NCBI GenBank assembly: GCA_002224055.1
Contig: AZLU01000007.1
Span: 266,001 to 330,000 of the forward strand
DNA: 64,000 nt
Reading direction: 5' to 3'
DNA from: Pezizomycotina sp. ARF18
Taxonomy: Eukaryota; Ascomycota
Shown: piece by piece, positions 1 to 11,758 of the stretch
How positions within the stretch are numbered: the stretch's first letter is position 1
Layout: every line of letters starts with the position of its first letter
Program-made: the position numbers and the translations under genes
Notes under the pieces: model-generated
The model's database searches: none
Seen by the model: the letters and a program-made list of their open reading frames with translations, nothing else
What the model was told of the DNA's origin: nothing

Positions 1-75
1 AGGCTGGAGTTGAACGACTCTCTTTTCTTTTTCTTTTTTTTTCTTTTTTTTTTCTTTTTCTTCTCTTTTTTTTGT
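1..75 (+). repeat. Polypyrimidine (T/C) tract
   Basis: About 50 bases of almost pure T with scattered C begin near position 20. It is low-complexity sequence at the window edge with no gene evident. Confidence 0.6.
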
Positions 76-162
76 GGTTCTAATTTCTAGAATCGCGTCG
101 TACCCACATTTTCAGTCGCCAAGCCTTGTAGGTGAAGGTCACATGACGTCTACTTGCTATGA

Positions 163-959
163 TCATGGCCCTCGGCAGCCTCCTGTCGTCCCCGCGACCC
201 TACCCATTCTTAACGAGAAAAAGCCTAACGTCCGGAAACCCCCGTCCGCTTCCGCTTCCCTTCTTCTCCTACTCCTATCCTCACACCGAACTCGCATACC
301 CTTCCTATCTTCCGCCATCTCCCACAAGCACCTCTCCGTGTCCTCCATCGTCATGTACGGATCCGCCTCCCCGTATCCAACACCCTCCTGTAGCACGCGT
401 ACTTACACTCCTTCGATAATCCGTACCACAGCTTCAACCGCTTCATATCCTTGTCCGAGAGGGTTAGACAGGAAGAAGGCACGCTGATGTCCGTTAGCGA
501 TTGCAGCGGCGCGTGCGTCGCGAGCGTCGCAAGCGTCGCGTTTCTGATGTGAGTGTATGCGAAGAGTACGTCGTGGTCGTAGTGCGCGGAGCTGTTGGCG
601 GTTTGGAGGATGTCGACGAAGCTTAGCGCGTTTTCGGATGCTACGGTGGAGGGATATGGCTGTTTTGTGGGGTACTTGAGGGGGAGAGGATGTGGTGGAT
701 GTAAGGGTGGACGGTGAAGAGGTAGGTGTCTGAGCGTATCGCGCTGGGGTCGAGGAGGGGACCGCTTGGATATGACGCGGGGGTCATGTTCGAGGAGCGT
801 ACGGCGCCGGAAGAGGGTGGAAGAGAGGAGGAGCCGGCGTGCTGCTCTACGACCTCGCTGAAGCGGCGGCAGACGCGGCGGAGCCTCGTGAGGTCGAAGT
901 AGTCGAGTGCAGGAAGATATCGACGAGCAGTTCGGGAGGAAAGAGGTAAGAGCCGCCAT
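163..959 (-). pseudogene. F-box-like gene, frame-broken
   Basis: Reading from 959 downward, an F-box start is visible across two frames: FPPELLVDIF in one, then LDYFDLTRLRRVCRRFSE in a second. This matches the usual leucine-rich F-box opening (LPxELLxxIF...L..VCR.F). A third frame carries ENALSFVDILQTANSS and later LSDKDMKRLKLWYGLSKE, and an arginine-rich C-terminal stretch lies at 163-396. At least two frameshifts separate these parts, so no intact protein is made as written. F-box proteins normally recruit substrates to SCF ubiquitin ligases, but nothing here identifies a substrate. It is divergent from the F-box gene on the opposite strand at 1353. Family call fairly secure from the F-box; boundaries and C-terminus approximate. 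Confidence 0.55.
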
Positions 960-1352
960 CGTTGGGCTCGAAGTAGCTCGGTCGTAGAGGATTGATAACC
1001 GTAGTTGCGTTTTAAACGTTCAGTTCAAACAAACGCGCGTCGGTTGGGTCTTTGAAGAGACAATTTTTTGCTTCTGGTAGTGTCCTGGCGGATATTTCTC
1101 TTTTGGGAATCGATATTTCAATCTGGACCGTTTAGGATTCAAATCTCGGCCGGGTATGTCATCCCCTTTCTGTTCTCTTTTACCCCGCGTCTCTTGTCCG
1201 ATACTGCCCCAAATTAGACACCCACTATCAAACAAAGAAAGAGAGTCATTATTCTTTTTTCCAGCCTCCTCCTCAACTAATCACGCCTTTCGACTTCACG
1301 ACCGTCTCCCCTCAACACTGCATACTCTAAGCACGATACTCACCCGTACGAT

Positions 1353-2129
1353 ATGGCGAACCTCTCCCTCCTCCCCACCGAACTCCTCCTCGACATCTTC
1401 TCCTACCTCCCCTACCTCCCCTCAAAGTCACCCTCCCTCCGTCTGCCGCCGCCTCCGCTCCGTAATCCACCTAAACGCCGACGACGCCCGTCTCTCCGCG
1501 ACCTTATTCCGCCGACAATCCACAGTCGACGACGACGCGTACACGACGTCAGTCCATAGCCCCTCGACCTGGTTCTGCCTCTCAATCCACCCCTCGTATC
1601 CGCCTCCCTGAAATCCTACACGTCGGCTCATCAACAACCGACGTATTCGATCCGTACATCCCACCCTCCATATCCACCGAATTGCATTCGACTTTTCTTC
1701 GGCGGAGTTGTACTCTCCCTACCTCCGCTCTTCGGGACAATATATGCGCCGCATACGCGTACGCGCGGCGTGATGAAGTCACGGACGCCTACGGGATAGA
1801 TCAGCTGAAGGAGTTAACGGTTGAAGAAGTGGTACATGGGTTGAGACGGTTATCGCGGTAACACGCTGAGCGGTGGGTGCGACATGCGGCAGGGGTGGAG
1901 GATGCTAGCGAGATACGGCGTTTTATACTGGTCCGGAGACGGGAGTTATTATTATTACTTGGATGGGTGGCTGAAGGAGGAAAAAGGTCCGGTGAAGAGC
2001 GTGGGGCTTGTTAGGACCGCGCGGAGGCGATTGAGGGGGAAATACTTGGTGTGGTGGGTGGAGGAAGGGATAGGAAATCTGTGGAATTTAGGCGGGCGAA
2101 GCGGTTTTATCCTTAAAAGTAGATCATGA
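1353..2129 (+). pseudogene. F-box-like gene, frame-broken
   Basis: The ATG at 1353 opens with MANLSLLPTELLLDIFSYLP, a clear N-terminal F-box. The second half, VCRRLRSVIHLNADDARLSA, continues in another frame after a shift near 1430. A third frame from about 1620 carries VFDPYIPPSISTELHSTFLR and IDQLKELTVEEVVHGLRRLS. A TAA then interrupts what continues as HAERWVRHAAGVEDASEIRR. So the body is recognisable but split by two or more frameshifts and one nonsense codon. Length, about 250 codons, would suit a small F-box protein without recognisable repeats. Probable relic, or a real gene with assembly indels. Confidence 0.55.
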
Positions 2130-3120
2130 AGGGGGCTGAAAAGATCAACGAGCAGATTAACGCGCTACTATTCCTATTTTATGTTATGGGCTTCTGGGGC
2201 GTCTTTTTTTTCAATATCGTATTCCGAATAAAATTTTATTAGAATTTTCATGGAATATAGAAAACCAGTTTGTTGGGGTTTGCTGGGGGGGGGGCTCTAC
2301 GGGTTTCTAGGAGCTCCAGAGATTCTCAGGATCTCTACAAACCCTTTTCGACCCAGGCGGAACACTTTGCGATAGTATTAAATTTGACTTCCTCTCATAT
2401 CGAAAGGCGAATGGAAGACGAAGGCGACGCGGGTAGCAAAAATCTTTCATAATTCGCCTCGCTAAACGCCCGGTTGGATTTTTGGTGGGTAAACGGCGTA
2501 TCCGGCGCTTACATGGTGCAAATATTTGTCCGATAAGGCGGTCAAGCGGCTCAGCCCTCCCACCAAGAAACTGTGAAGATTCCAGAATTCGCCAATCAGC
2601 ATCGCAAAATTCGATACCAGTCATTTACCTACAAAATTATACATGGTACCTTAATTTCAAAATTTTCCAGGGAAAATCAGTAATTCGCCAATTGCGACAT
2701 GTAAGTAAGGAATTAGAACTTAGTACGGGGCTGCTTTGTCCCTGCTTCGGGCTTCCTTTGTTTCTTCATTGTCCGGCGCATTGAGGCGTTCATCGATACT
2801 TTTCTTTTCGCTATTTCTTCATATCCGAAGTGACCCAAATAATTCTCACACGGTGAAAAGAACAAAGATAGTAGCGAAAGAAAAAGGTCTTACGACAAAT
2901 TTCATGGTTATTCTTTTCTTAGCTTTCAGTTGCTGAAACTATTAAAGAAGATCGAGAATGATTTCGCGAGTTATAAATTCCCTTTCCCTTAGATCAAAAT
3001 GATATTTCAGATCAGTTAGCTCTAAGCTTGTTAGAACTTGCCGCACCGTAAAGGAAGGTTATCTTGTTGAGATGCTTCGATAAAAATACCCGGTACTTCT
3101 ATCACCACCATTACTAAAAA
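2130..3120. other. Intergenic, no gene seen
   Basis: About 1 kb with only short open frames on both strands and no recognisable domain, splice pattern or repeat. It contains a G9 run near 2285. Confidence 0.5.
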
Positions 3121-3750
3121 ATGCCCTCTCTAGACTCGATACCCCGAACTCCTCCTCCACATCTTCTCTCACCTGCCGTATCTATCCCTCACCACCGCCA
3201 TCCGCTCTACTTGCCGCTCTTCAACTCCGTAGTATCTACGCACGCAGCCTCAACCTACCTTCGTTCAAACCTCTTCCGCGCATCCCCTATACCTCTCACT
3301 ACCAAAATCACCAATAAATCCGAAAACTGCTACGCCGTGCATCCCGCAATACCCAAACTCTTCTCTCCGAATCCAACTCCGTCGGCTTCATAACCACACT
3401 CAACAATTCATACCCCTACAAAATACGCGCGTAGAGAAGGAGAAAGCGATATCGTACGACTCGCGCTTTAACATTAACGACGCACAAGAGGGTCCGTTTA
3501 TTTTATAAGTGGGGAAGTAGAAGCGGAGTTATTGGAGAGGATGACGGTGGGTGATTTCGTCGCGTGGATAGTGAAGAGTAAGTCTGGGAAGAAGAATGGA
3601 GGGGGCAGGCTGTTAGGATGCGTTAGAGGGGGAACGTTGAGTTCTGCGGAGAAGGGTGTTAGTTATAGGTATATTTGCCTGGGGAGTTATGGTGAGAGGA
3701 AGACCGCGGGGGAGGAGAGTTTGGGGCGGTGGTTATACGAGTGTTGTTAG
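3121..3750 (+). pseudogene. F-box-like gene, frame-broken
   Basis: The first frame from the ATG at 3121 reads as basic/proline-rich nonsense. The neighbouring frame reads PELLLHIFSHLPYLSLTTAI and then STCRS, an F-box. A third frame supplies RSIYARSLNLPSFKPLP. Near 3440-3500 the sequence reads EKAISYDSRFNINDAQEGPF, then, after another shift, LERMTVGDFVAWIVKSKSGK to a stop at 3750. This is therefore the third F-box relic in the first 4 kb. Its distance and strand match the 1353 gene, so the two may be old tandem copies. Function cannot be inferred beyond the F-box. Confidence 0.5.
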
Positions 3751-4571
3751 GAGTTTATGAGAAAAAAATTCTTGTATTTGATAGGCGTTGGTTTAGATGA
3801 AAGATATTGTATTTTGGGTTAATAAGGAGTAATTCGTCCGGGTCCTTGGGTTTAGCTTATAGTTAGCCTTCTGTTGCTTACGATACCACGTACGTTTTTG
3901 GGTTTCTAATGCTTTACCGGGGAAACGCGAAGGTGTAATAGGAAAGCTGAAATAGGGTATTATTATATGTAAAGATTGCCACGGACTTCCTCTTTTTTTG
4001 GCTCGGGACTCCCCGCCAGTCTACACGCAGCATTTGAGAATCATAACCACCTTATCTCCATCTCCGTATCTATAGTAGTCGTATCTTTACCGTTAATTAT
4101 CTCTTTTGCACTATTTATATCTCTAATACTAGATGCATATCTACCGCCAGCTATATCTTTGCCGTTGCGCCAAAGTATTTTTAGGTCGCGATGGGTGGAA
4201 ACTCGGTCGGAAGCAAAAGATTCGTTACAATAATTACGTATTTTCGCTCATATCTACCAATAGCCTAGCCTTGGAAATATCTTAACATATGACTACCCAA
4301 AGATAAGAATTTTTAGGGTTGAAGGCTTTTCGATTGAAGAAATTTCTTCTCTGAAGACGCCCTAAGGAGGGAAAAGAGGGATGTGGAGCAAAGTGGGGGA
4401 GATTCGGAGGCTTGGCATGACACTGATGATGCCCACTGCAAAGTTCCCGGGATTTCAGCTTCAAAAAAAAAAAAAAAAAAAACTTTTCCGACTTCAATAG
4501 TTGAGATTATTATACAAACTTACTTCGCCAAATAGACTAGCAAAGAGAGAAATAGCCGTACAGTATCCACG
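3751..4571. other. Intergenic, poly-A tract
   Basis: No coding domain recognised. An A18 run lies at about 4462-4481. I looked here for the missing signal-peptide exon of the family gene that follows and did not find one. Confidence 0.5.
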
Positions 4572-5157
4572 GCGGTTTTGTTACATTCCCTACGTATGAG
4601 ATATACGCCAACGGCCGACAGGATCTGCTTGATGACGGTGTTCAATCGCTTTTCATTATCACCAAGCACCCTAACACCGGTTCAGCGGTGCGGCACAAAA
4701 AATGGTTTCTCAAAGATAGAAGACTCGGGTACAAATTTTATGAGAACAGGCCCGAGAAGGCACGATTTTCTTGAACATAAGAACTGGGGAATATATCGCC
4801 AGCGAAACCGACGTCTTGATTCTTAGCTATGGTCCCCGCTATTCATGCTGGAGGAAGACGACACGATGAACCGCGGGGCGAAGCCCGCAACGAAGCTATC
4901 CTGAGATAAGAAAAGGGTATTGATATTTGATCATGGCGGACGTGCCTGCGGGGATGAGACCAGGCCACTATACTTGGAGGTATTGCCCCTGCCGGGACGG
5001 ACGGTACTATACCGCAAGAATAGACGGGAAGACGGTGAAGCTGCTGGACCTTAAGTGGGACATTCTCGAGGCTTTGTTATCAAGCGGAGATAACCCAGGA
5101 TATATACAAAGGGTCACTTGCGTGGATCTCAAGATCAAGAAGCGTCTGATGTGCTAA
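4572..5157 (+). CDS. Secreted-protein family member 1 (partial)
   Basis: Two pieces of the tandem family described in this window are present. The middle block begins GGFVTFPTYEIYANG, continues LFIITKHPNTGSAV and ends at a TGA at 4772-4774. The C-terminal block starts at the ATG at 4933 and carries HYTWRYCPC, IDGKTVKLLDLKWD and VTCVDLKIKK before the stop at 5157. The latter matches the family pattern YxWxYC ... GKxVxLxxLxW ... CxDxxxKK. No signal-peptide exon was found upstream, and the two blocks lie in different frames with stops between them. It is therefore a truncated copy, or the two blocks are joined by an unrecognised intron. Function unknown. Confidence 0.5.
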
Positions 5158-6311
5158 CTGGAATTTTAGATGGAAGTTCAAGAAAGAGGAACTAGATTGA
5201 ATTTTGAATTCATATCACATATCGCTTAGCTTTTTCTAGCTGCTGTATTTCGCAATCTTTGGTTCTTATTGTTTCACGCCTCCGTCTAAAGGTTGCCGAT
5301 GTTCAGCAGAATTGATCATCTCACGTGTATTTCTTAATGTGATTAACAATCAAATTTATTTTCACAAGTCAAATAGGTAGCTCAGCGTTGAATCCAGTAA
5401 CTGCATAGATAACTAGAAGTCATGAACATTTCCCCTGTGCAAGTGTAATCAATATTGGAGGGTTGGACATATTTTTCGCGTAGAGGAATTATTCGTAGTA
5501 TAATTGCTTTGAATTTCAATTAAATCAAAAGGTATACTAATAAAACAAGAATATTTTTATGATTGTTGATTGGAGAGGCGGAAGCCTGGCAGCACGTCGG
5601 CGCAGCGTGCGGGGGTGACGGTGGGTAGTTGACAGGTGGCGCAAACGCGGAGGAGCTAAAATTCGCACAGCCCTACAGGTCATGTTTAGCATTTACCCGC
5701 GTGCCCGCCCGGTAAATTTTTTTCTGAACCTTTAAAACATTTACGGATAGCTTATTTCTAACTCTAAATAACAGAGAGAATGATACCTACTCTTAGTTCC
5801 TCATATATATATATATATATATATATATTTGCGTGCGAATCGATAGTTTATAATATGTCCAAAATTAAGACGTGCGAGCGAAGCACAAGGCTGTGACCAC
5901 GCCGAGGCTAAAATACACCGGCACAGGTCGGATATTTTGTTCATAGCCTTTTATATTTATACTCATGCGAACCAAGACGTTCCGCCAACTATAAACCTCT
6001 ACGATGAAACATTTGGATCGCGGCTTGCCTTCTGTTCACCAACATCACCATAAAATATCGGCAGTGTAGTCTATCTTTCCAATTTAGCCGGAACAAAAGG
6101 CAGCATCACAAAAAGATAAATTAAACCGAAGAGAAGCCGTACCTCCATCAGTAAGCTGGTAAGAAAATGAATACAATTACCCACCCTTCCAATATCAAAG
6201 AACTCCTTCATTTGCGAAAGCACAAATAACGTTCATTCATCGCATCTTGCAAGTTTTCAACCTCTCAGACCTTAGTTAATCAAGAAGCCAGCTTTCGCAT
6301 GCCAAAGAGTC
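5158..6311. other. Intergenic with AT microsatellite and GC-rich patch
   Basis: No gene recognised. An (AT)n run lies at about 5803-5827. A GC-rich patch of about 120 bp at 5575-5700 stands out from its AT-rich surroundings, but I cannot assign it. Confidence 0.5.
5803..5828. repeat. (AT)n microsatellite
   Basis: Uninterrupted AT dinucleotide run within AT-rich intergenic DNA upstream of family member 2. Confidence 0.85.
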
Positions 6312-7213
6312 ATGACAAGGACCTTCCTTGCCGTTTCCCTTATTTTTGCTGGACTCAAGTTTTCTAGCGCGGGCAATCAGTTCCGCAAGGAATTTTCGCT
6401 CGAAGTGAAAGTTTACAGGCCTAGGTATGAGACTATTCCCAATTCCCAATCTCATACTTTCCCTAAAGGAAAAGAGAAAGAAAGAAAGAAAGAAAGAAAC
6501 GAACCCCCAGAGATGCGTAATATTCTCATGTCAAATATCCCATTAAATTTTTTCTGAAGGATATCGCTGATAGATATTAAAACAAATAGTCCAAATCCTC
6601 TCGACGGAACCTTCATAACCCTCCCGCAGGACTATCATGTGGAGCTGGATGATCAGCCGGTCAAAGACTTGCGGTGGTTATTGATTAGGGGGAATGATCC
6701 CCACACCGGAGTGGCGGAGAAAGACGAGAACTTTTACTGGGACTATACTACACTCAGCTACAAAATCAAGGAGTCAGGGCGGACGCCCAAGACACTCTAT
6801 TTAGAGATTGGTTACATGCGTCTCAATCCATCAATTTGCTAGCAAAGCTTTTATGCTAGATCACCAGGAGGCTTTCCATACCGTACACCGGTACGCAAAG
6901 TACCAGAAGTAGGTTTCGAGAAAAGGAAGACAAGCGATGGAACAGGCGTGGAAGAATATTGGAGATCAAGAATATACCTAATAAAGGTGAATCAGACAAG
7001 TATGGCTGGAAGTACTGCTGGAATATAAACGACCGGGACCGACGTTATACCGCAAACGTTGGCGGGAAGAAGGTGAAATTATGGGACCTATACTGGGGCC
7101 CTAAACAAGAGACGCGGATTCTCATTCCCATGCCGGGTCATGGGGAGGATATATTTGACCTTTTTGATTGCGTGGATATATTACTTAAGAAACAACCTGT
7201 AAAACCAAGCTGA
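6312..7213 (+). CDS. Secreted-protein family member 2
   Basis: Best-preserved member of the tandem family. Exon 1 (6312-6424) encodes a signal peptide, MTRTFLAVSLIFAGLKFSSA, followed by the short conserved strand EFSLEVKVYRP. A GTATGA donor at 6425 and a TAG acceptor at 6589, with a gctgat branch site, define a 165-bp intron in phase 2. Exon 2 continues in frame with DGTFITLPQDYHVELDD and LRWLLIRGNDPHTG. Read straight through, it stops at 6842. The C-terminal block lies at about 6960-7213: YGWKYCW, VGGKKVKLWDLYWGPK and DCVDILLKK. How exon 2 joins this block is unclear; a second intron or a frameshift is needed. Two cysteines, in YC and CVD, are conserved in the C-terminal block and may form a disulfide. 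The role is unknown; secretion is inferred from the signal peptide. Confidence 0.6.
6425..6589 (+). other. Intron of family member 2
   Basis: GTATGA donor, gctgat branch-like element and AATAG acceptor. Splicing joins the signal-peptide exon in frame to the conserved middle block. It contains an AAAG tetranucleotide run near 6475-6497. Confidence 0.55.
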
Positions 7214-8044
7214 AACAAATGTATTTAAAGACTGCCCCCCACTTGACATTGAAGCATAAAGATTATTCTTTTATTATACTTCTTCTGACACGTATTGAGA
7301 CTCTTCATTTTTTGATCTCGCCATTCACTTTAACCCTTTGTGAGAATATGAGTACCTTTGACACATCGTGCAATATTCAGAATGAAATGGAAGCATCTGG
7401 GAGGTGCCGACAGTATGTGAGAAAGGACTGTACCTTGCCTGCTGCAGAGCCAGTTATATTATGTAACAAAAGGCTTATTTGCAAACATTATGGAGACCGA
7501 GAGTAGTGGTTCGGGCACCGGTAAAATGGTCACTGCGGTTGACAGGCCAATCTAAGCTTTTTATGCATCAGGCCTTTCATAAGGCGGTGGCTGAGAGGTC
7601 TATCTACGCCAAGAATATTGCTTTAATTGCGGATACATTTGCCTCCTCCAATAGCTGGTTAAAATCGTTATAACTACGCCGAGTAGCACTTCAAAAAATA
7701 CAACAAGTTAGATATCGCAACAACCTTGACATCTCCGCTATTTACGCTCGAATAACTGGAGCAATCGGCAATTTACACAAGGCTACATCATTATCATGAG
7801 ACCATTCACAAATCGAACCTCCGAGCACCGCAAATCTAGTACTGGTAAGGATCTAAATCTAAGTATATAAGACGCCGGACCTCCGTATTCGAGGTCAAAT
7901 TAAAGAGGGTCAAAATCTGACTCTCTATCGTCACCCAAGAATTTTAAATCATTATTCCTCTCGTTTATTTCTTATTACTCTCCAGGGAACTTTCTGAAGT
8001 TCGAACGACAACACGGATTCTTAAAAAGCGAAACGACGATCGAA
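7214..8044. other. Intergenic, no gene seen
   Basis: Short open frames only, including a cysteine-containing one ending at 7506 that shows no family match. A TATATAA element sits near 7863-7870, upstream of the next gene. Confidence 0.4.
7863..7870 (+). promoter_or_regulatory. Probable TATA box of family member 3
   Basis: TATATAA lies about 175 bp upstream of the ATG at 8045, a spacing similar to that seen at other genes in this window. Confidence 0.4.
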
Positions 8045-8911
8045 ATGATGGCGAAATCTCTCTTCCTGACTTGGGTTGCGATTGCTGGGGTGATGCAAGT
8101 TGCTAGTGCAGACGATCATCCTCCGCCTAACAGCGGTCCGAGAAGTTGCCCTAAAAGTAGAAGTGGTTGACATCGAGGCGCTCAACAAGATGCCTAGTGG
8201 TAGTATGCGTAAGGATAAGTGAGTCGTTCTTTGAAAAATCCAATGATTAATAAAGAAAGGAGGGGAAAGGCAAGGGCTACAGTGCTCCTTTTCCGCTGGG
8301 TTTCTTGGTTTACTAAAGAAATTCGCTCGATCTCATTTTAGATTTACTCGCCTCGACGTTCATTCATTGCATACGTGGGAGCCGGGCCAGCCCTCCTTTC
8401 TCACGATCAAGGCCGACAGGTATTACGGACGCCCGACTCCAATTTTTCATCACCGAGAATAAAAACCTTGCCCATGCCGACGGAAAAGCGCCTACGCAGC
8501 CGCGAATCTCCTTACATTGCAACTCGGTCACTTCGATAACAACAACCCTGCTCACTTCAGAAGCCAGCTTTTCATGGACAAGGCAGGGCACTTGGGCGCT
8601 GGAGGACGCTAGCCGGGAACGTACACTTCCAGGAGAGCGGTACCAAGATAGGATATCTGACGATAAGGGACGTGCCGACAAGCGAGTCGACTGAAAACCT
8701 CGAAAACACGACGACTATACCTGGAACTTTTGTGAGGGTGACAAGAGCCAGGGAGACTTCCACGAAAAGGAAGTGGACGGCCAGAAAGTCCTCTTGGGGG
8801 AACTGACTTGGGGCCCTAAGGATACAGAAGCCGACGACCGCTGGGGTGAAGAGGTCATGTGTGGATCTCCGGCTCAAGAAGTTCGTCCTGGAATCTCAGA
8901 AGCAAAGTTAA
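8045..8911 (+). pseudogene. Secreted-protein family member 3, frame-broken
   Basis: The ATG at 8045 opens with a good signal peptide, MMAKSLFLTWVAIAGVMQVA, then DDHPPPNSGP. After a one-base shift the family strand VREVALKVEVVDIEALNK appears, ending at a GTGAGT donor near 8218. The middle block from about 8340 is spread over two frames (FLTIKADRYYG; FFITENKNLAHADGKA). The C-terminal block reads DDYTWNFCEGDK and VDGQKVLLGELTWGPK, then shifts once more to CVDLRLKKFVLESQKQS, stopping at 8909-8911. That last motif is the family end signature, so this is the true terminus rather than the longer open frame to 8928. Three or more frameshifts. Upstream TATA supports former or current transcription. 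Confidence 0.5.
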
Positions 8912-9083
8912 AGGCTACAAAGTTATAAACTACCATAATCTCGTTCCCAGATCTTGTGGTTTCGGGATTTATCGCGTTTATGTTATTCGATCAAATCTTT
9001 TGCGTTATCTCAACTGAACCAAAGCTTTCCGTGTGCTCTCTTGAATTTGTACTTTGACTTTTTCATCTTCTTTTCATTCCTCT

Positions 9084-9119
9084 TTTTGTTTTTGTTTTTG
9101 TTTTTGTTTTTGTTTTTGT
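9084..9119. repeat. (TTTTTG)n simple repeat
   Basis: Six or so tandem TTTTTG units, producing a leucine/phenylalanine shadow frame that is not a membrane protein. Confidence 0.85.
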
Positions 9120-9574
9120 CATGGCCTGATTCCAAACTAACAAAGAACTTCTTTACCGATTCCATGATTCGACAACTCGGCATCCCTTTAAGTGTCGTTC
9201 AAGTCAGAGTTTTCGTAGACAAATGTGCAACTTTTAAATGAGGATCGGAGTGCCTTTTAGTCCTGATTGGCAGCAAAAATATAAAAGGTGTTCGTAGTCT
9301 GTACGAAGACGCTTCCGAAGCCAGTCTCGCGTTTCCAAGTCCAGAGTGCAAGGAGATAGATCTATAGATCTCGCTACCTCCTCACAAGTCAATGCAGATG
9401 CTTAGAGAACTGCAGCGCTAAGGTTATAAACTCTGCTCTGGATACATTTATCATAGGATGAAATATTATTATAATATCGGAACGGCATTAAATGCTTTCT
9501 AATTTCTATGGCCCTTCCATTTCGCGCAAAATTCGAGATTTAGCTCAAACGCCAATGATAATATTTTTTTTTAA

Positions 9575-9580
<6 letters not shown>

Positions 9581-9606
<26 letters not shown>
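9581..9606. repeat. (GA)n microsatellite
   Basis: Uninterrupted GA dinucleotides preceded by a T9 A11 stretch. Confidence 0.85.
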
Positions 9607-10497
9607 CGGGGAAGAAACTCACTATTCTCAAAAAATCCAAGCAAAAGTAAAACGAGGGTAAACGTGCGAAGAGAGGCTTTTCCTCGACAACAATATGTGC
9701 TAGCGTAGGATATATTTTATTAGGGAAAGGGTGGCGCGCGGAATTGAGGATTCACTAGTGGCCCTTTGAAACAAAAATGGCTTTTGGCTGCTTAAAAGGC
9801 CTGCGCTGGGGGTTCCCTCTATTTTTCCGTGCCGAAACCTTTTACATGCCATTGAGGATGGTCCAGGAAGGCAATGTTCAACGCCTATAACAAGTGATTT
9901 CAGAGGCTCGCAGCGCCTTTTTGCCTAACAGTCCTTCCCTAGTACGGAATCACTTGGGCGAGGAGGACCTTAATATGAACAATTAGTTTCGTTTCAGACG
10001 GACGGAAAGTCAGTTATCATTGGCGGTGCTTTGGGGCTTGCGCAGCAGGGTAGTAATAAACTACATGAAGCGATGAAGGTCCGAATTTCATGCGTAACAA
10101 TCTGCGCCTCCCGAAGGCGACCTCGCCCAGAATCCAACATCCGAAAGAAGTTCTAGCTCGCTACCGCGCCCATTTTCTGAATGGTTGACCCAGCCGCCAA
10201 AACGAGACCTATCGACGGCGTGCTAACTCTCCCCAGTGATTACGCGATAACTGTCGACTCTAGAAGCCCCCCGGTTAAACTACTTCCGAATATTGGAGTT
10301 TGCGATGCAGAGCAACGTAAAACGATGCCTTGTGATTCGACGCGGTTACTTAAGGGCGTTGATTTCCTTCCCATATGGAAGTAAAAGTCCATTTTGTCGT
10401 TTTTGCTACTGTACTCCGCTCCGGAAGGAACGAGCTGCGAAATTCGTAAATATTCGAAAATATACTCATCGGCATTTGTAAAAACTGACAACAAAGA

Positions 10498-11758
10498 TGA
10501 GACGCTCGTTTTCGGCCTCGTTCTCTCAGCAATCACTAGTTTTCAGATCGCTGCTACGATACCCGTCCCTGTCGACCATTCCGTCGACCCTCCCGCCAAC
10601 CGTGTTAATCTTCGGTGCGACCCTCCCGTCGACCCTGCCGTCAATTCTCCTCCCAACGTCCGCGCCAACCTTTGATGCGATCCTCCCGTTAACAGCCCCG
10701 TCAACCGTCTCGCCAACCCTCCAGTCAACAATCCCACCAATCATCCCGCCAACCCTCCCATCAGTCGTCCAGTCAACAATCCGTCAACAGACCCGCCAAT
10801 TATAGCGTTAAACATCCTAGCCACAGCCCCATTCGCCAGGCTAATGACCTTCAAACGGAAAATTCTCGCAAGCCAGAGAAACCTTCTCGTCGAACGGGTC
10901 CTTACGACCCCAAACAGAGAACTTATCGATATTTCTTCGAGACCAAACATTATCCAGGTTGCCTCTGAATAACCCTCCTCTGGAGTGCCATTGCGCCAAC
11001 TTCAAGCCGCCTGCCAAAAGTCCTCCCCCAGACCCTCATTTGTACCATCCTAGCATGCCTGCGGAGAAACAAAAGAAGTTCGCCCTTCGGGCGGAAGTTC
11101 CAGAAGATAGGTAGGAACTCTAATCTCATTTCACTAGTATAAGGACGCGTTCCAAATAATCTTTTAAATAGGTCCAGAAGTGAGCATTGCTGACCAAGAA
11201 TCGAGAGATAATATATAGCTCTAGTATTGTTAACGGAGGCTTCGTAGAAATGACCATCCGCTTATTAATAAACATCGGCAACCCGGATACCCAGATCCCG
11301 CCGAAGTCGGACGCCGGTTTCTTCCTAGACAAAGGATCGCTCTGGCATCTTTCGGCATACGGGAGGACTGGGCCTTTGTCCTGAAGAATTTGCCATGAAA
11401 GCTCTCGTCCGGCAGCCCTCGGAACGTTGATACTGAGATAATGGGCGGAAGCCACATGAGATCTCTTGGCCTGTTGCCAAAAACAGGTCTCTATTTCGAC
11501 GAAAACGATTATCTGGTTGAAGGAGATTTACCAGACAGCAAAAGTCCCTCCGATTATACCTGGCATTATTGTCCTCGTCCGGAGAGCCGGAAAGGTTGAG
11601 GACACACTAAGTGTGAAGCATGAGATACTGAAGTGGGGAAATAAGGGCTTCAATGAATATGATTACCACTTGTCTGAAATATATGGTCGCGGAAACTTTT
11701 TTATCTCAAATGTCAGGACATACGTCTGAAGAGGTACGAGATAGCGGGCAAGTGTTAG
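10498..11758 (+). pseudogene. Secreted-protein family member 4 with Pro/Asn-rich repeat linker
   Basis: An ATG at 10498 is followed, one frame over, by LVFGLVLSAITSFQIAA, a convincing signal-peptide core. A long linker of imperfect tandem units resembling NPPV or DPPV then runs from about 10570 to 10800 (for example VDPPAN, NPTNHPANPP), with one in-frame TGA. The family strand KKFALRAEVPEDR ends at a GTAGGA donor near 11111. The middle block (NGGFVEMTIRLLINIGNPDT) lies near 11230. Then come YFDENDYLVEG and DYTWHYCPRPESRK; after a shift, HEILKWGNKG, and finally CQDIRLKRYEIAGKC with stop at 11756-11758. All family landmarks are present in order, but several frames are needed. Function unknown. 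Confidence 0.5.
10570..10800 (+). repeat. Imperfect tandem Pro/Asn/Val-rich coding repeat
   Basis: Short units of 12-15 bp centred on CCTCCCGTCGAC/AAC recur with variation. In the family frame they encode DPPV/NPPV-like units placed between the signal peptide and the first conserved strand. A shorter version of the same linker (PANHPANPPANPPA) occurs in member 5. Confidence 0.65.

Larger units (their letters stand above)
8912..10497. other. Intergenic with simple repeats
   Basis: No gene recognised over about 1.6 kb. It holds a (TTTTTG)n run at about 9084-9119 and a (GA)n run at about 9581-9606. Confidence 0.5.

Noticed and set aside
1120-1160. GATTCAAATCTCGGC-like sequence resembling a tRNA B box
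   Set aside because: No matching acceptor stem, A box or cloverleaf could be formed around it.
8364-8877. Two overlapping open frames of about 100 codons on the minus strand
   Set aside because: They run antisense to family member 3, whose conserved motifs lie on the plus strand.
8912-8928. Extended C-terminus of family member 3 to 8928
   Set aside because: The alternative frame ending at 8911 carries the CVDLRLKK family signature, so the longer frame is a frameshift artefact.
8954-9241. Hydrophobic frame resembling a membrane protein
   Set aside because: The hydrophobic stretch is produced by a (TTTTTG)n repeat.
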